Source: Craspedostauros australis
Lineage: Eukaryota > Bacillariophyta > Bacillariophyceae > Mastogloiales > Achnanthaceae
NCBI GenBank assembly: GCA_026770025.1
Contig: JAMXDE010000077.1
Coordinates: 1-64,000 of the forward strand
Direction of reading: 5' to 3'
Length of the DNA stretch: 64,000 nt
Positions within the stretch are counted from its first letter, which is position 1, and each line of letters starts with the position of its first letter. A program made the translations under genes and the position numbers. Below the pieces are notes generated by a model. The model saw only the letters and a list, made by a program, of their open reading frames with translations. It had not been told where the DNA came from and did not search any database. Below are positions 12,346 through 22,016 of this stretch, one piece after another.

Positions 12346-12397
12346 TACTACCTCCAGGTCGCAGTTGATGCACTCACGATAACACTAGTTGTGGAGT
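12346..12397 (+). repeat. terminal inverted repeat, right copy, inner end (CT type)
   Basis: The 52-bp repeat begins TACTACCTCCAGGTCGC. It is the mirror of 12247-12298 across the 47-bp spacer. Confidence 0.85.
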
Positions 12398-13101
12398 TTT
12401 GGCCCCTTGTTGTCACTGGTTTGCTTGCTTTTGGGAGAAACGGCGATTGGATATTTAGAGCTATTGTGTGTTTGCTCTCGCTGATCCGTCTTCTACGTCA
12501 CAGGGAACGTATTCCACGTCATGAGAAACGAGTCACAACAGAGGAAGAGACATCGTGTGACTCTTCCTCCGCAAGACAAGATGATGACTGCGCGCGGCGA
12601 CAACAGAATGTGCCAGGCCAGGACAGCCAACAACACTCCACGTTGACCAGTCTCACAATGGAAACCAGCAACATCCAATCGTCTCGGAATACAACGAAGC
12701 GCATTGGCAATCTGTACGACGCAGACGACAGTGCTTCGCCAATCACCACAACATCGTCTTCACCTCGGCTGCCAATCCTGTGAATGATGCATGCACAGCT
12801 CAGCCAATCCACATTCTTGCCACTGTTGCTGTTTCCATTTTTCTTCTCCGATAACATGCGGTGCGCACATGATCAACGTGGTACGGTATGCATCCTGCGC
12901 AACCGTGCAGCACGATCCTCCTGCATGAACGCCAAGGCGCAAGGGACGACATCAACACAACCGAAAGTACCGATCCAGCCACGAGTGTGAAGGAGCCTCG
13001 AAGCAAATACGAGCAATAGTAAACCGCTTGTCCAAATTCGAGAGGAAAGAAACAGCATTCCAGCAAACCACAACCAAGCAAAGATCACGTGGAAACCGAA
13101 G
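12398..13101. other. cargo-side end of right copy
   Basis: This matches 11543-12246 in reverse. A plus-strand open frame runs to 12783 without a convincing ATG inside the element. It probably holds the promoter and leader of the cargo gene, and nothing else is recognised. Confidence 0.35.
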
Positions 13102-15824
13102 ATGCTCAACTTCAAGGCAGTTACCATCACGGCGATCTTGCTCGCCAAATGCAAGACGATCGATGCCATCCTTCGCGGCCATAGATTGATTGACCCAACC
13201 AACGAACTTCATGTTGCGATGCAGGCAACCAGACTGCTGAAGGGCGACGGCGGTTTCATTCCAAAGAACGTCAAGGGTAACAAACAGACGGGAGCACCGT
13301 CCAACAATCCAAGCAGCAATCCCAGTGTGGCACCAACCAGTTCGCCTACCAGCTCTCCTACATTGGCACCAACTGCGTTGGCCTGAATAATGACGACAAC
13401 ACCGACTTCTACACCAACCTTGCCACCAACTGGGGCACCAACTTCAAGGCCAACTGGGCGGCCAGTTGCCTTGCCGACCAGCAATCCAACCCTGAGGCCT
13501 ACCTCATCACCGACTGACCAGCCAACAGGCGGAGCAACCAGCATGCCGACATCAGGGCCTACATCTGCACCGACAACCATCTCGTTTGCATTTGATTCCA
13601 GCATCTCCGTGGCCTGCGAGCCAGATGTTGCACCGCCATGCTTTCTGCCGGAGGCATCCGAGCCAAAGACCATCATCTGCAATCCATCCAAGACATCGTA
13701 CCGCAAGGCCGTCACTGCTGTTCGAAGCACACCAGGATTGCAGAATTACTTTGCATGCGCTGGCCTCTTGACCGAGGGGGATGCGCACAAGCTATTCAAC
13801 CGATATGCGTCCAGCCCCTTGCTAGCTGAGGAGCTGAAGCTATTGTCCGCCGCCGGCACCACTCTGCTCACAGCTCTCGGTGGCGAGGACATCTACTACA
13901 TGTGCCAGGACGCTGGGGCTCCAAGCTGTGCAGAGAAGTATCACTGTACCAGCGCCGACGGTTACAGTTTCATGACCATTGCCACCACTGCCTGCATTGG
14001 GTCTGGATCTTGCGACAGGATGGGACGAAACACATTGGTCCTGGCTTCATCCTGTACCAGCAAAGGGGTATGCGCCGGCATGAACTCTCTTTATGTTTCC
14101 AATTGCTATGGTCCTCACCCAACATACGGTGTCACCTTCATTGGTCAACTGGCCTGCACTGATTATCTTTCCTGCGTCCTTGCTGGCACATACTCCTACA
14201 GAGACGCCATCATACAAAGCGGCGCCTGCGTTGGACCCTACGCCTGTGCGAGCGTTGGCTACCGCGTTGAACAGTACGGGCCCAGCCGTTCCCAGAGCCA
14301 CGTCAGAATTGGGTTCAACGCATGCCTTGGTGAATATGCATGCACCGCAGCACATGCGAGCGGTTACTACGACTGCACATGCACATCGTTGCCATCACCT
14401 GCGAAGATTCAGGGCAGCTTGAGCATCGGCGACAATGCCTGCGCCGCAGCCTACGCTTGCCCGGGATTGGGATTCGGTGACTCAGTGACAACTGACATCA
14501 TTGTGCCAGACTATGGCTGTGACAGCAGCGGCGCATGCTACGAATGCATGACAAAAACCAACTGCGACAGCGACGAAGTCTTCATTATCTACGATGCTGC
14601 CGTCGCCTGCCCCAAAGACGTCGATGGCGACCCAACCAGTGAAAAGGGTCGATCAATTCTGCATCAACAAAGACCAACGCCCAACAGATTGCCCAACTTT
14701 CGCCCCCTTCTCCGCTGGCAAGCGATACCCCAACGATGATTCCGACAGAGCAGCCATCCGATCTGTCAACTTTTGTTCCAACAAACTCCCCAACCATCAA
14801 CAAGACCACCCTGCAGACCCTTTGCTTGAATGAGGCTGGGGAGGTTACTGCGGGCTTCACCTCCAGACAAGTCGTCCTCTGCGATGATGATGTGGGCACA
14901 TGCGCACAATTCGTCAACAACAACGAGTCTCTCCCAACGAACAAGGACAGGTTCGTGAAAAGCATCTTCGGATGCGATGACGACCAAGGCAGCCGGACGT
15001 CGCAGCAACAGGCGCAGGTACGATTTGATCGCATCAAGAATGACCCCCAAGCAATCGCAGCCATCCTCACTGCTCTCGAAGGCGATGGCATCCTTCTCAC
15101 TGCGAACGCCGCAAGCCTATCCACGAGATGCGGTGCTGTGGGCAGGGCCTGCCGCTGAGGAACTCTCGGTTGGACTCTCAGGGGCGACATCATCATCACC
15201 CTGGACTCATGTGCAAGTGATAGTTCCTGCGAAGAGGTTTCGAAGGATGCCATCATCCTCAGCAGCTGTCTGGGACCAAAATCCTGCAAGAATCTTGGAT
15301 CTTTTTCCAGCCCTCCCAGTGCCACGGCCACCATTGGCTACCAGATCATCGGGCCAGCCGCATGAACCAGCACAAACAGCTGCGAGAATCTTGGGCAGAA
15401 CATCTATGGTAACATCTGGACCCAACACGCAGGATGAAATGGCGGGGACGGCTGCAAAGGCCTTGGAATTTGCGCCGACCAGTCTCCCAGTATCGCCACA
15501 CCTACGCTTGCCAACATCGACGTGGGGATGAACGCTTGTGAGGGACAACGCGCTAGTCAGAATGTTCACGCTGGCCCGTTCAAGACTCTCGGTTGTATCA
15601 CCATCGGCAGTGGCACATGCTTGTCACAAGACAGCTGTAACGGTGTTGCAAACTCCAACTTGGCGGTTGATGATCTGGTCGTGGCGGCGAACACCTGCGC
15701 GGCTCCAAGCAACTGTCAGGACTGCATGGCGACAGACATGTGCAGCGGCTCTCCTGGCTGGACCTACACCATCGACAGCCCATCCAACGACTGCCCTGGA
15801 CAAAATAACGATGCATGCTCTTGA
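13102..15824 (+). pseudogene. cargo gene, Thr-Pro stalk plus Cys-repeat surface-type protein, right copy
   Basis: The start ATG at 13102 gives MLNFKAVTITAILLAKC, a possible signal peptide, followed by a Thr/Ser-Pro stalk. An in-frame TGA (13384) is followed in the same frame by 13390-14739 (449 codons). That piece continues the stalk (PTSTPTLPPTGAPTSRPTG...) and then a Cys-rich region with a repeated C-x5-C unit (CIGSGSC, CTSKGVC, CTDYLSC, CVGPYAC, CLGEYAC, CAAAYAC). One surplus G near 14658 and one surplus C near 14706 shift the frame, after which 14736-15824 stays in one frame and repeats the same plan. It is interrupted only by TGA codons at 15156, 15363 and 15435; the last two sit at the first Cys position of the repeat. 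Both copies share these breaks. The protein is probably a secreted or wall-anchored adhesin-like type. Options are a pseudogene older than the duplication, recoded TGA, or consensus error. Confidence 0.65.
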
Positions 15825-17227
15825 AAAATGAAATGGCTGACCGCACTCTCAGGGCGCGAACAGGAGTGGGAGTACAAACATCACAACGTATCCACATGTA
15901 CGCCCATGCTCATACGGTCGCATCTTCCGCAGCGGCAAGACAGCATGGATGCGATCCATATTCAGAACGAATGGCTCAACTCAACTCCATCGTTGCATAT
16001 GGCACGATGATCGAAGAATAGAATACATGTTACAATACAGTCATGGAACAATCGTTTGCATCCTGTGCTGTGCTGCGCCTTGCCAGTTGTGCATTCTCGT
16101 ACTTCCATGTGCTAGTATAGCATGATATGGTACCTTTGCCCATGACTTCAAGGGAGCATATCCGAAGATGAACCACACAACTTGACTACAGTTTCAACCA
16201 CTCCGTCCAGACATCCATACGAGTGCACTTGCGTTCTTGTCGTACAACTCGTCGAGTATTCTAAACTTGTCTTGTTCGAGGCCAGCTCAGCGAGGAAACG
16301 TTATGTGCGAACTAAAACGAAGACTCGGTGATGCCACGTTTGGTTACCCAGAACGTCTGTATCTGCAGAAGGGGGCATCCTGCGTGTTCGTCTTCAGCAC
16401 GCAGACGACGGAATAGCTCATCGAATGTAACATATTATAGGAGCTGCACTAGCACATCACAACATAGCATAGTATAGCATATGAGCATGGTATGGTGTGG
16501 ATTCGTTGCGCTCTACTCTACTCTACTCTACTCTACCAATACATGACGATTGTGCTAGTGGCAGCGCCGTCGGCAGGGCACGAGCAGAGATGAATGATCA
16601 GAGGATGCATCGTTGGTGCTCCAGTGACGAGTACAGACGCTTGGACTTGATGGCAGCAACGATCGCGAGGGTTGCACATGTGTGATGAAGAGAAAGCGGA
16701 ATACTGGCATGGCACGATGTGGTACAGATGTACGAGTGCGGTACCAACCAAGAGGAGGCTTTGCCATTCGATTGGTTTGTGCGACACACACCGATTGTGC
16801 TGGCGCTCCGATCGACGCAGTTGAGGCCTTGGAGCGTTTTTGTGTGTGGTTCGGATGGAAATTTTCCGACCAGAACGGCACAACACAACGTGCCGGCTCC
16901 ACGACGCGATGGCTCCACGACGCACACCATTCACGACACAAAAATACGGTCCGCGTCACACAATTCACACCACTCGTCACAAAACACAAAACAAACATCA
17001 CACACCACACCACACCACACCACACCACACCACACCACACCACACCACACCACACCACACCACACCACACCACACCACACACCACACCACACACCACACC
17101 ACACACCACACCACACACCACACATCACACATCACAATCCTCCATGCCATCAAACAGACGATGTGCACACAGGCACTCCAATCACAGGTGTGCCTATAAC
17201 ATATAATACTACTACTTTGATTTGCAG
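15825..17227. other. intergenic part between cargo and transposase, right copy
   Basis: No gene is recognised. It contains a (CTCTA)5 tract near 16515-16537 and an ACCAC/ACACCAC microsatellite at about 17002-17128. It mirrors 7432-8820. Confidence 0.6.
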
Positions 17228-19774
17228 CTACATCTCTGCTGTGTTGGTATCCTGCTCTGCTTTGCTGTGATGCTCGTCCTTGCCAACGAACATGGCCACT
17301 TCGAATGTGTTCATGGTGGGTGCTGCTTTGGCTTTGCTGTTGTTGTTGCAAGGCTCAATGATGTCGGCTTTGCTCTTGCTGGGTTGCTTCTTTCTCTTCT
17401 CGTCTTTCTTCTGTTGCTCAGCCTCCTCGTTGGCTCTGGTTGTCGCAACGATTTGCTTCTCCAGCAACGGAATGAGGCTGCTGGTTGTTGGCAGATTCGT
17501 TTTCAGGCACTGCAGTCCACTGACAGCCATCACCTTGAGCGCATCATCGTACATACCTTTGATGTCGGGCTTGGCGTATTTGAAGTCAGCTGATTTGCCT
17601 TTGTTGTCTGTTGCAGTTGGTTTGTTGGTGGTCGCGCGGGTAGCCTCATCCTCCTCCAACACGAAGTCCGTGTGAGACACGGTAACGCCGATCTTGTTGC
17701 CCTCTTTGTCGAATTCCGTGGACGTTTGTTTCCGCACATTCATGTGCAGTCCCTTGCGCTCCGTCACAAATTCGTCACCTCCTTTTGCAGCACAAATTGC
17801 GTAGGCAATCTGATGGTGGCGAACATACGCGCTAGCCACCTTGTCCAGCTTGAATTGTTTCCAACAGGTTCCACAAGCATTCCACAATGCCTCAGTGGTA
17901 AGCAATCGGCTTCCATGGTGCTCACCTTGATATGCTGACACGTGTTTTGACATCGCTGGGAATATCGCATCGTCTTTCACATTCGTGATGGGAGAATTTG
18001 GTGGTTGCAGTCGTAAGTGCCATCCGCGACTGTCGAACTCCTTGTTGATGAATCTAAGTAGCTCCGTGTCTCTGTGTGGCCCTGCGCCATCCATCTGGTA
18101 CCGAATCACCACGTTCTTTCCGGTTTCGGCCTTGATTTTGCTGGCGAGCGAATCCAGTGCGGGGAGTTCTTTTTCGCGGAAGAATTTCTTGAGGCTGTAC
18201 TTCGGCTTGGGCTTAACACGATGACCATCTGTTTCCTTGCTGCCCGTGATTTCCAGTGGTTGGAAGTACAGTTCACCCTTCTTGCGAGAGATTTTCTCGG
18301 GATCAGGAAGGTGCTTGTACTTGGTCGGCGAGACCCAAGTTCGCTTGTACGTGGTCTTCTGCGCTCGGACCATGCGCCCAACACGTTCGAAGTTCACCTT
18401 ATACGCCTTTCCTCCTTTCGCAAAACAGTTATTTGTTGGGGCAAATGCTGTTGATGCAATTGCCATGGTCTTGTCAATGTGACACTTGTGATGCACAGTC
18501 TGCTTCACAGGCTTAACTCCCATCTGGGGCACATGTTTCAGATGCATGCGAGCGACAATGGAGTAGAACCACTTTTCGTCCATGTGGACAAGGACAACTT
18601 GCGTATTCTCAAACAGCTCAGCTGATTCCCAGAACACACAGAAGTCCTGAGCCCAGATGTCGCGCTTTGCTGTAGTGGTGCCATTGATCAGAGGGAGTAT
18701 TGTTGTAGAACGGTACTCACTGCCTTCCAATCCCATGACGAATTTGCGAATACACTTCGGACCAACGACTTGCGGGTTTCCGCTGCCTGCCAGTTTCCAT
18801 GCAATTCTGTCCCACGAGATTGCGCCATTGCACCGTCGCAACACATCCTGGAGCTCAAATTGCAGGAAGGGACCACGCTCCAACCACAAATCAGCCAGCG
18901 CTTTTGCGGATGCCAGCTCTTCCGGCGAAGCAGAGGCATAGGCAGAAGCAATTTCGTCGTTCTTGAACTGTTGCTCTGGATGTCGAAGACGTAGTTGTTT
19001 CTCAAAGGCTGCGCGCTGCGTGAAGTACTGTCGTTGCTTGATGGGGCAGGTGAAGATGCTGCTGCCTGCGTCACTTCGCTTCTTGCATTCGAGCGTCTCC
19101 GTTTGGAATTTCACAATGTTGCGCCCCACTGTGGTGCGGTTGATACCCCATGCATGGGCGATCAACTCTGCATGTTCAGGAATCCCACCCAAATTGAAAT
19201 AGAGAACAGTGTAGTTCCGATTGTCTTCTTTGTCAAGGCGCTTGCTAGGATTACCAGGCTTAGCAATACTATGCCCTCCATCCTTTCGCAACCATCCTTT
19301 TGTTTTCGCGCCTTTCTTCATCTGGTTCGTGAGCTGGGCGATTGCTGTTGCTTTCTGACGCCGCGAGACCTCGAGAAAAGCGGCGATTTTGGCTTCTTGC
19401 GATTCTGTGGTAGTTGGGGATGGTGTGGGGGGCTTAGCCTTGTTGTTGACACGCGTGGCAGCGACGGAGTGATGCTGGGGAGAAAGGAGGGAAGGCTTAG
19501 CAAGGCCTCCAGCAGTGCGAGTCCGTGCGAAGGTAGCGAGGCTGTGTGGTGTGCACAGATCCTCGCGAACAACATACATTCGGCTCTGCCCCATCACTGG
19601 GGTCACCATGACCATTGCCACCTCTCCTGGTGCAAGAGGCCCATTGCGTTTGACTGTAGCGCCGTCCGTGGTCTGCTTCATTGCAAAATCAACATGACAT
19701 ACGCCCAGGTCATGGACCCTGCCGCTTGAGCTCTGGTGGGATGCCACCTTCACACAGTCACCAGCGCGCAGCAT
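17228..19774 (-). CDS. Tc1/mariner-superfamily transposase (plant-mariner-like)
   Basis: An intact 848-codon gene that would cut and rejoin the element at its inverted repeats. A helix-turn-helix-like segment HAWGINRTTVGRNIV is at about residues 207-221. The catalytic core has HMDEKWF (Asp 399), RYQMDGAGPHRD (Asp 562) and QPPNSPITNVKDD (Asp 601 or 602). The motifs match the HIDEKWF, QQDNA-x-x-H and QPPNSPDLNVLD pattern of plant mariner-like transposases, so this is a DDD rather than DDE enzyme, with 38 or 39 residues between the last two Asp. The protein is longer than usual mariner transposases (about 350-450 aa), with about 390 residues before the first Asp and a Lys/Gln-rich tail of about 240. 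The ATG at 19774 is the first in frame. TA at the element ends agrees with this superfamily. The cargo gene is convergent downstream. Confidence 0.88.
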   Translation of the reverse strand: MLRAGDCVKVASHQSSSGRVHDLGVCHVDFAMKQTTDGATVKRNGPLAPGEVAMVMVTPVMGQSRMYVVREDLCTPHSLATFARTRTAGGLAKPSLLSPQHHSVAATRVNNKAKPPTPSPTTTESQEAKIAAFLEVSRRQKATAIAQLTNQMKKGAKTKGWLRKDGGHSIAKPGNPSKRLDKEDNRNYTVLYFNLGGIPEHAELIAHAWGINRTTVGRNIVKFQTETLECKKRSDAGSSIFTCPIKQRQYFTQRAAFEKQLRLRHPEQQFKNDEIASAYASASPEELASAKALADLWLERGPFLQFELQDVLRRCNGAISWDRIAWKLAGSGNPQVVGPKCIRKFVMGLEGSEYRSTTILPLINGTTTAKRDIWAQDFCVFWESAELFENTQVVLVHMDEKWFYSIVARMHLKHVPQMGVKPVKQTVHHKCHIDKTMAIASTAFAPTNNCFAKGGKAYKVNFERVGRMVRAQKTTYKRTWVSPTKYKHLPDPEKISRKKGELYFQPLEITGSKETDGHRVKPKPKYSLKKFFREKELPALDSLASKIKAETGKNVVIRYQMDGAGPHRDTELLRFINKEFDSRGWHLRLQPPNSPITNVKDDAIFPAMSKHVSAYQGEHHGSRLLTTEALWNACGTCWKQFKLDKVASAYVRHHQIAYAICAAKGGDEFVTERKGLHMNVRKQTSTEFDKEGNKIGVTVSHTDFVLEEDEATRATTNKPTATDNKGKSADFKYAKPDIKGMYDDALKVMAVSGLQCLKTNLPTTSSLIPLLEKQIVATTRANEEAEQQKKDEKRKKQPSKSKADIIEPCNNNSKAKAAPTMNTFEVAMFVGKDEHHSKAEQDTNTAEM

Positions 19775-21964
19775 GCTTGCGAGGTGAAGAGTTCAGTGGT
19801 TGCGGGATGATACAACTACGTCCAATGTTGGTGAAGGTTGATAGAACTGTGTTATTGTGTGTGCTTGTTTGAAGTGATGGTTTACAAAGTTAAGTTTGTT
19901 GAGATTATGAGCTCATCAATAAGAGCTCATCATCTTCCTGTTTTCTACTTCTTGGCTCCACTAATGGTGCTATTCACCATTGTCCATCGTGTTGTAACCA
20001 TGCCAAACTTCTGGTTACTCTTGCTAATTAGTGTATCTGTGTCCAAACATGTGCAATGACACATGTTTGGAGGTCTAATAGAGTCTCTTTGATCCTCTTG
20101 GATCATCTTCCTAATTTTGTCTTGGGTCTGAAACCCGCATCACATTTTCCGAATTCTATCGAGTAGTTTTCTTGGATCTTTCGAAACGAAGTGTGACTGA
20201 CACAAAGGACTCAAAACTCGAACAACGATTGGATTGATTCAGCACACATGGTCTAACAACAAGGGAACTCATGGTGAATACTAGCTGTGTGTCAATAGAG
20301 GTTGCAAGCTGATTGTACGAGATTGGCTGGTCGCGACGCACACCAGGCACACAAGGAGAACAGCACAGCACAGCACAGCACAGCACAGCACAGCACAGCA
20401 CAGCACCAGTCATTGACGCGCAGCACGGCGCAGCGCACCACAGAACGGCATGAACAACACAGGAGGATGGTCACAAGGTGCCTTGTACCATCCACTCTTT
20501 CCTTTGTGGGAAGGTCACAGTCATTCTACATTCTGTGTAAGCTATGACTACAAGCAGCAGAGAATCAACAGCAGCTCGTCGCAGATGCGCAATGTTTCCG
20601 TTGTCCATTTTGTGAGGAGGATTTTGTGCCTTCGCTGTGTCGTTGTGGAATGGAGGTGCAATTCGGGACTCGAAAAATGTTCGCATTGGTTGGCACATTT
20701 GGTAGAATTGTGGTTAATCTCCATGGCCCCCAACAGCAAAAACTGTTTGAGAACACCAAACACAACACAACAACACGACAATGGAGAAACACAACAAAAC
20801 TCCACAAGCGCTGTCGAATGGCATCGACGGCACTGCCACAACCAGCGGTCCAGTGCAAGATCTGAGGGCATAGGCGGAACCGCCATGGAAAGTTTGGTGG
20901 ATGAGCGAGAGCGGGATGTCATCTTGGCTTATTTGGGGCCGTGGCAGGCCCACGCGCACACGGCACGATTCGGAGGAAAATATGCTCATTGGATATGGTC
21001 TCTGCCTGGAATGCACAGGCCATTCCAACGACCATGGATGGGCAAGACGTATCCAAGAGGATACGGTGAAGATGCACACGAAGTTTGAGGGTCGGGGGTG
21101 GCCTGGAAGGTGCCCTCCGCAAGAAACAAGTGGCGGGCAAGAGTTTTTTGGCGGGTGGCGGCGGACACATCACGTGACTTCGCTGGTGATGGGTGCCATT
21201 GAAAAGTCACCCATATCGCCAAACCACCCATTCAAGATGTGTTAGGAATCAACTCAAGATGGCCATGGCGAAGTATCCTGCGCAGATACGGTCTGGAAGA
21301 GGCTGCAGCCTGGGATGCACACGAAAGGGATTTTTTGGGGTGTCGGAAAAACATCATGATGGCATCATCACATGGAGGTGCACCTTTGGAGGTATGAGCG
21401 CCCCACCCATTCTGAACACATCAGTGTGTCGCCAGAGAATGTGGGAACGCATGAGGGGCATGTGAAGGAGCTGCAAGGATCGTATCGACGAGATACGGAT
21501 CCAAATCCGAACGGCATCCGTGTCGGAATCGGGTGTTCGAAAATTCTGCGTTTCAGTGCAGGGACAGTTTGGAGTATGAGATGCGGCTATCTGCGCAGGA
21601 TCTTCATGGAGTGGATAGATGGGGGGTATCCGGAGCCAGTGTGGTGCGCAGATTGTGAAAATGCCAGGGATGATAATGATGATCATGGGTGCTGAAGGTA
21701 GGGCAGCATGGTGCCATCGAGAATTTTTTGCACCCACCACCTGACAGACAGCAAGCCAAAACGACATTAAAAATAAAGTTCATACAAATTTAACTAAGAT
21801 ATTCAGAATAAACGATAGCCAAGCGTCCGAATGAACTGTCTAGTTTTAATTTTAAATGGTGCGTTGTTGAGATATAACATCATAAGCAGTTGTTTGGATG
21901 GTTTTGGGTGTGCTCTAATTTAGTCTACTTTATCACGACTCATCACGAGTAAAACTCAAAAAAC
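19775..21964. other. 5' non-transposase part of right copy
   Basis: This lies upstream of the transposase to the outer inverted repeat. It holds a 9-unit ACAGC microsatellite (20361-20405), the small Cys-cluster frame at 20548-20865 and several short mutually shifted frames. No family is recognised. The transposase promoter must lie at its left end. Confidence 0.5.
20548..20865 (+). CDS. unassigned small ORF with Cys cluster (right copy)
   Basis: An open frame after an in-frame TGA at 20545 reads LQAAENQQQLVADAQ, then CFRCPFCEEDFVPSLCRCGM, then a hydrophobic FALVGTFGRIVVNL stretch and a Thr/Gln tail. The CxxCxxC-x8-CxC cluster resembles small zinc-binding folds. GTAAGC precedes the TGA and would suit a splice donor, so this might be one exon of a second element-encoded protein. 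There is no ATG before the cluster. The call is weak. Confidence 0.22.
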   Translation, partial: LQAAENQQQLVADAQCFRCPFCEEDFVPSLCRCGMEVQFGTRKMFALVGTFGRIVVNLHGPQQQKLFENTKHNTTTRQWRNTTKLHKRCRMASTALPQPAVQCKI

Positions 21965-22016
21965 ACTCCACAACTAGTGTTATCGTGAGTGCATCAACTG
22001 CGACCTGGAGGTCGTA
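21965..22016 (-). repeat. terminal inverted repeat, right copy, outer end (CG type)
   Basis: The inverse of the 52-bp repeat with CG at the tip, identical to the left outer end. The DNA beyond the final TA (TGGGGATATACG) is unrelated to the left flank, so the duplication stops exactly at the transposon ends. Confidence 0.85.

Larger units (their letters stand above)
12346..22016 (-). mobile_element. giant mariner-like DNA transposon, right copy
   Basis: A 9,671-bp copy of the element at 2639-12298 in inverse orientation. It has inverted repeats at 12346-12397 and 21965-22016, an intact transposase on the minus strand (17228-19774) and a broken cargo gene on the plus strand (13102-15824). The outer end reads GGTCG followed by TA and then unrelated DNA. 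The 11-bp length difference from the left copy is explained by microsatellite unit numbers and one-base homopolymer indels. Confidence 0.88.

Noticed and set aside
12271-12783. 170-codon frame crossing the palindrome centre
   Set aside because: It runs through both inverted repeats and the spacer. Its ATG-like start lies in the other copy, so it is a by-product of the junction.
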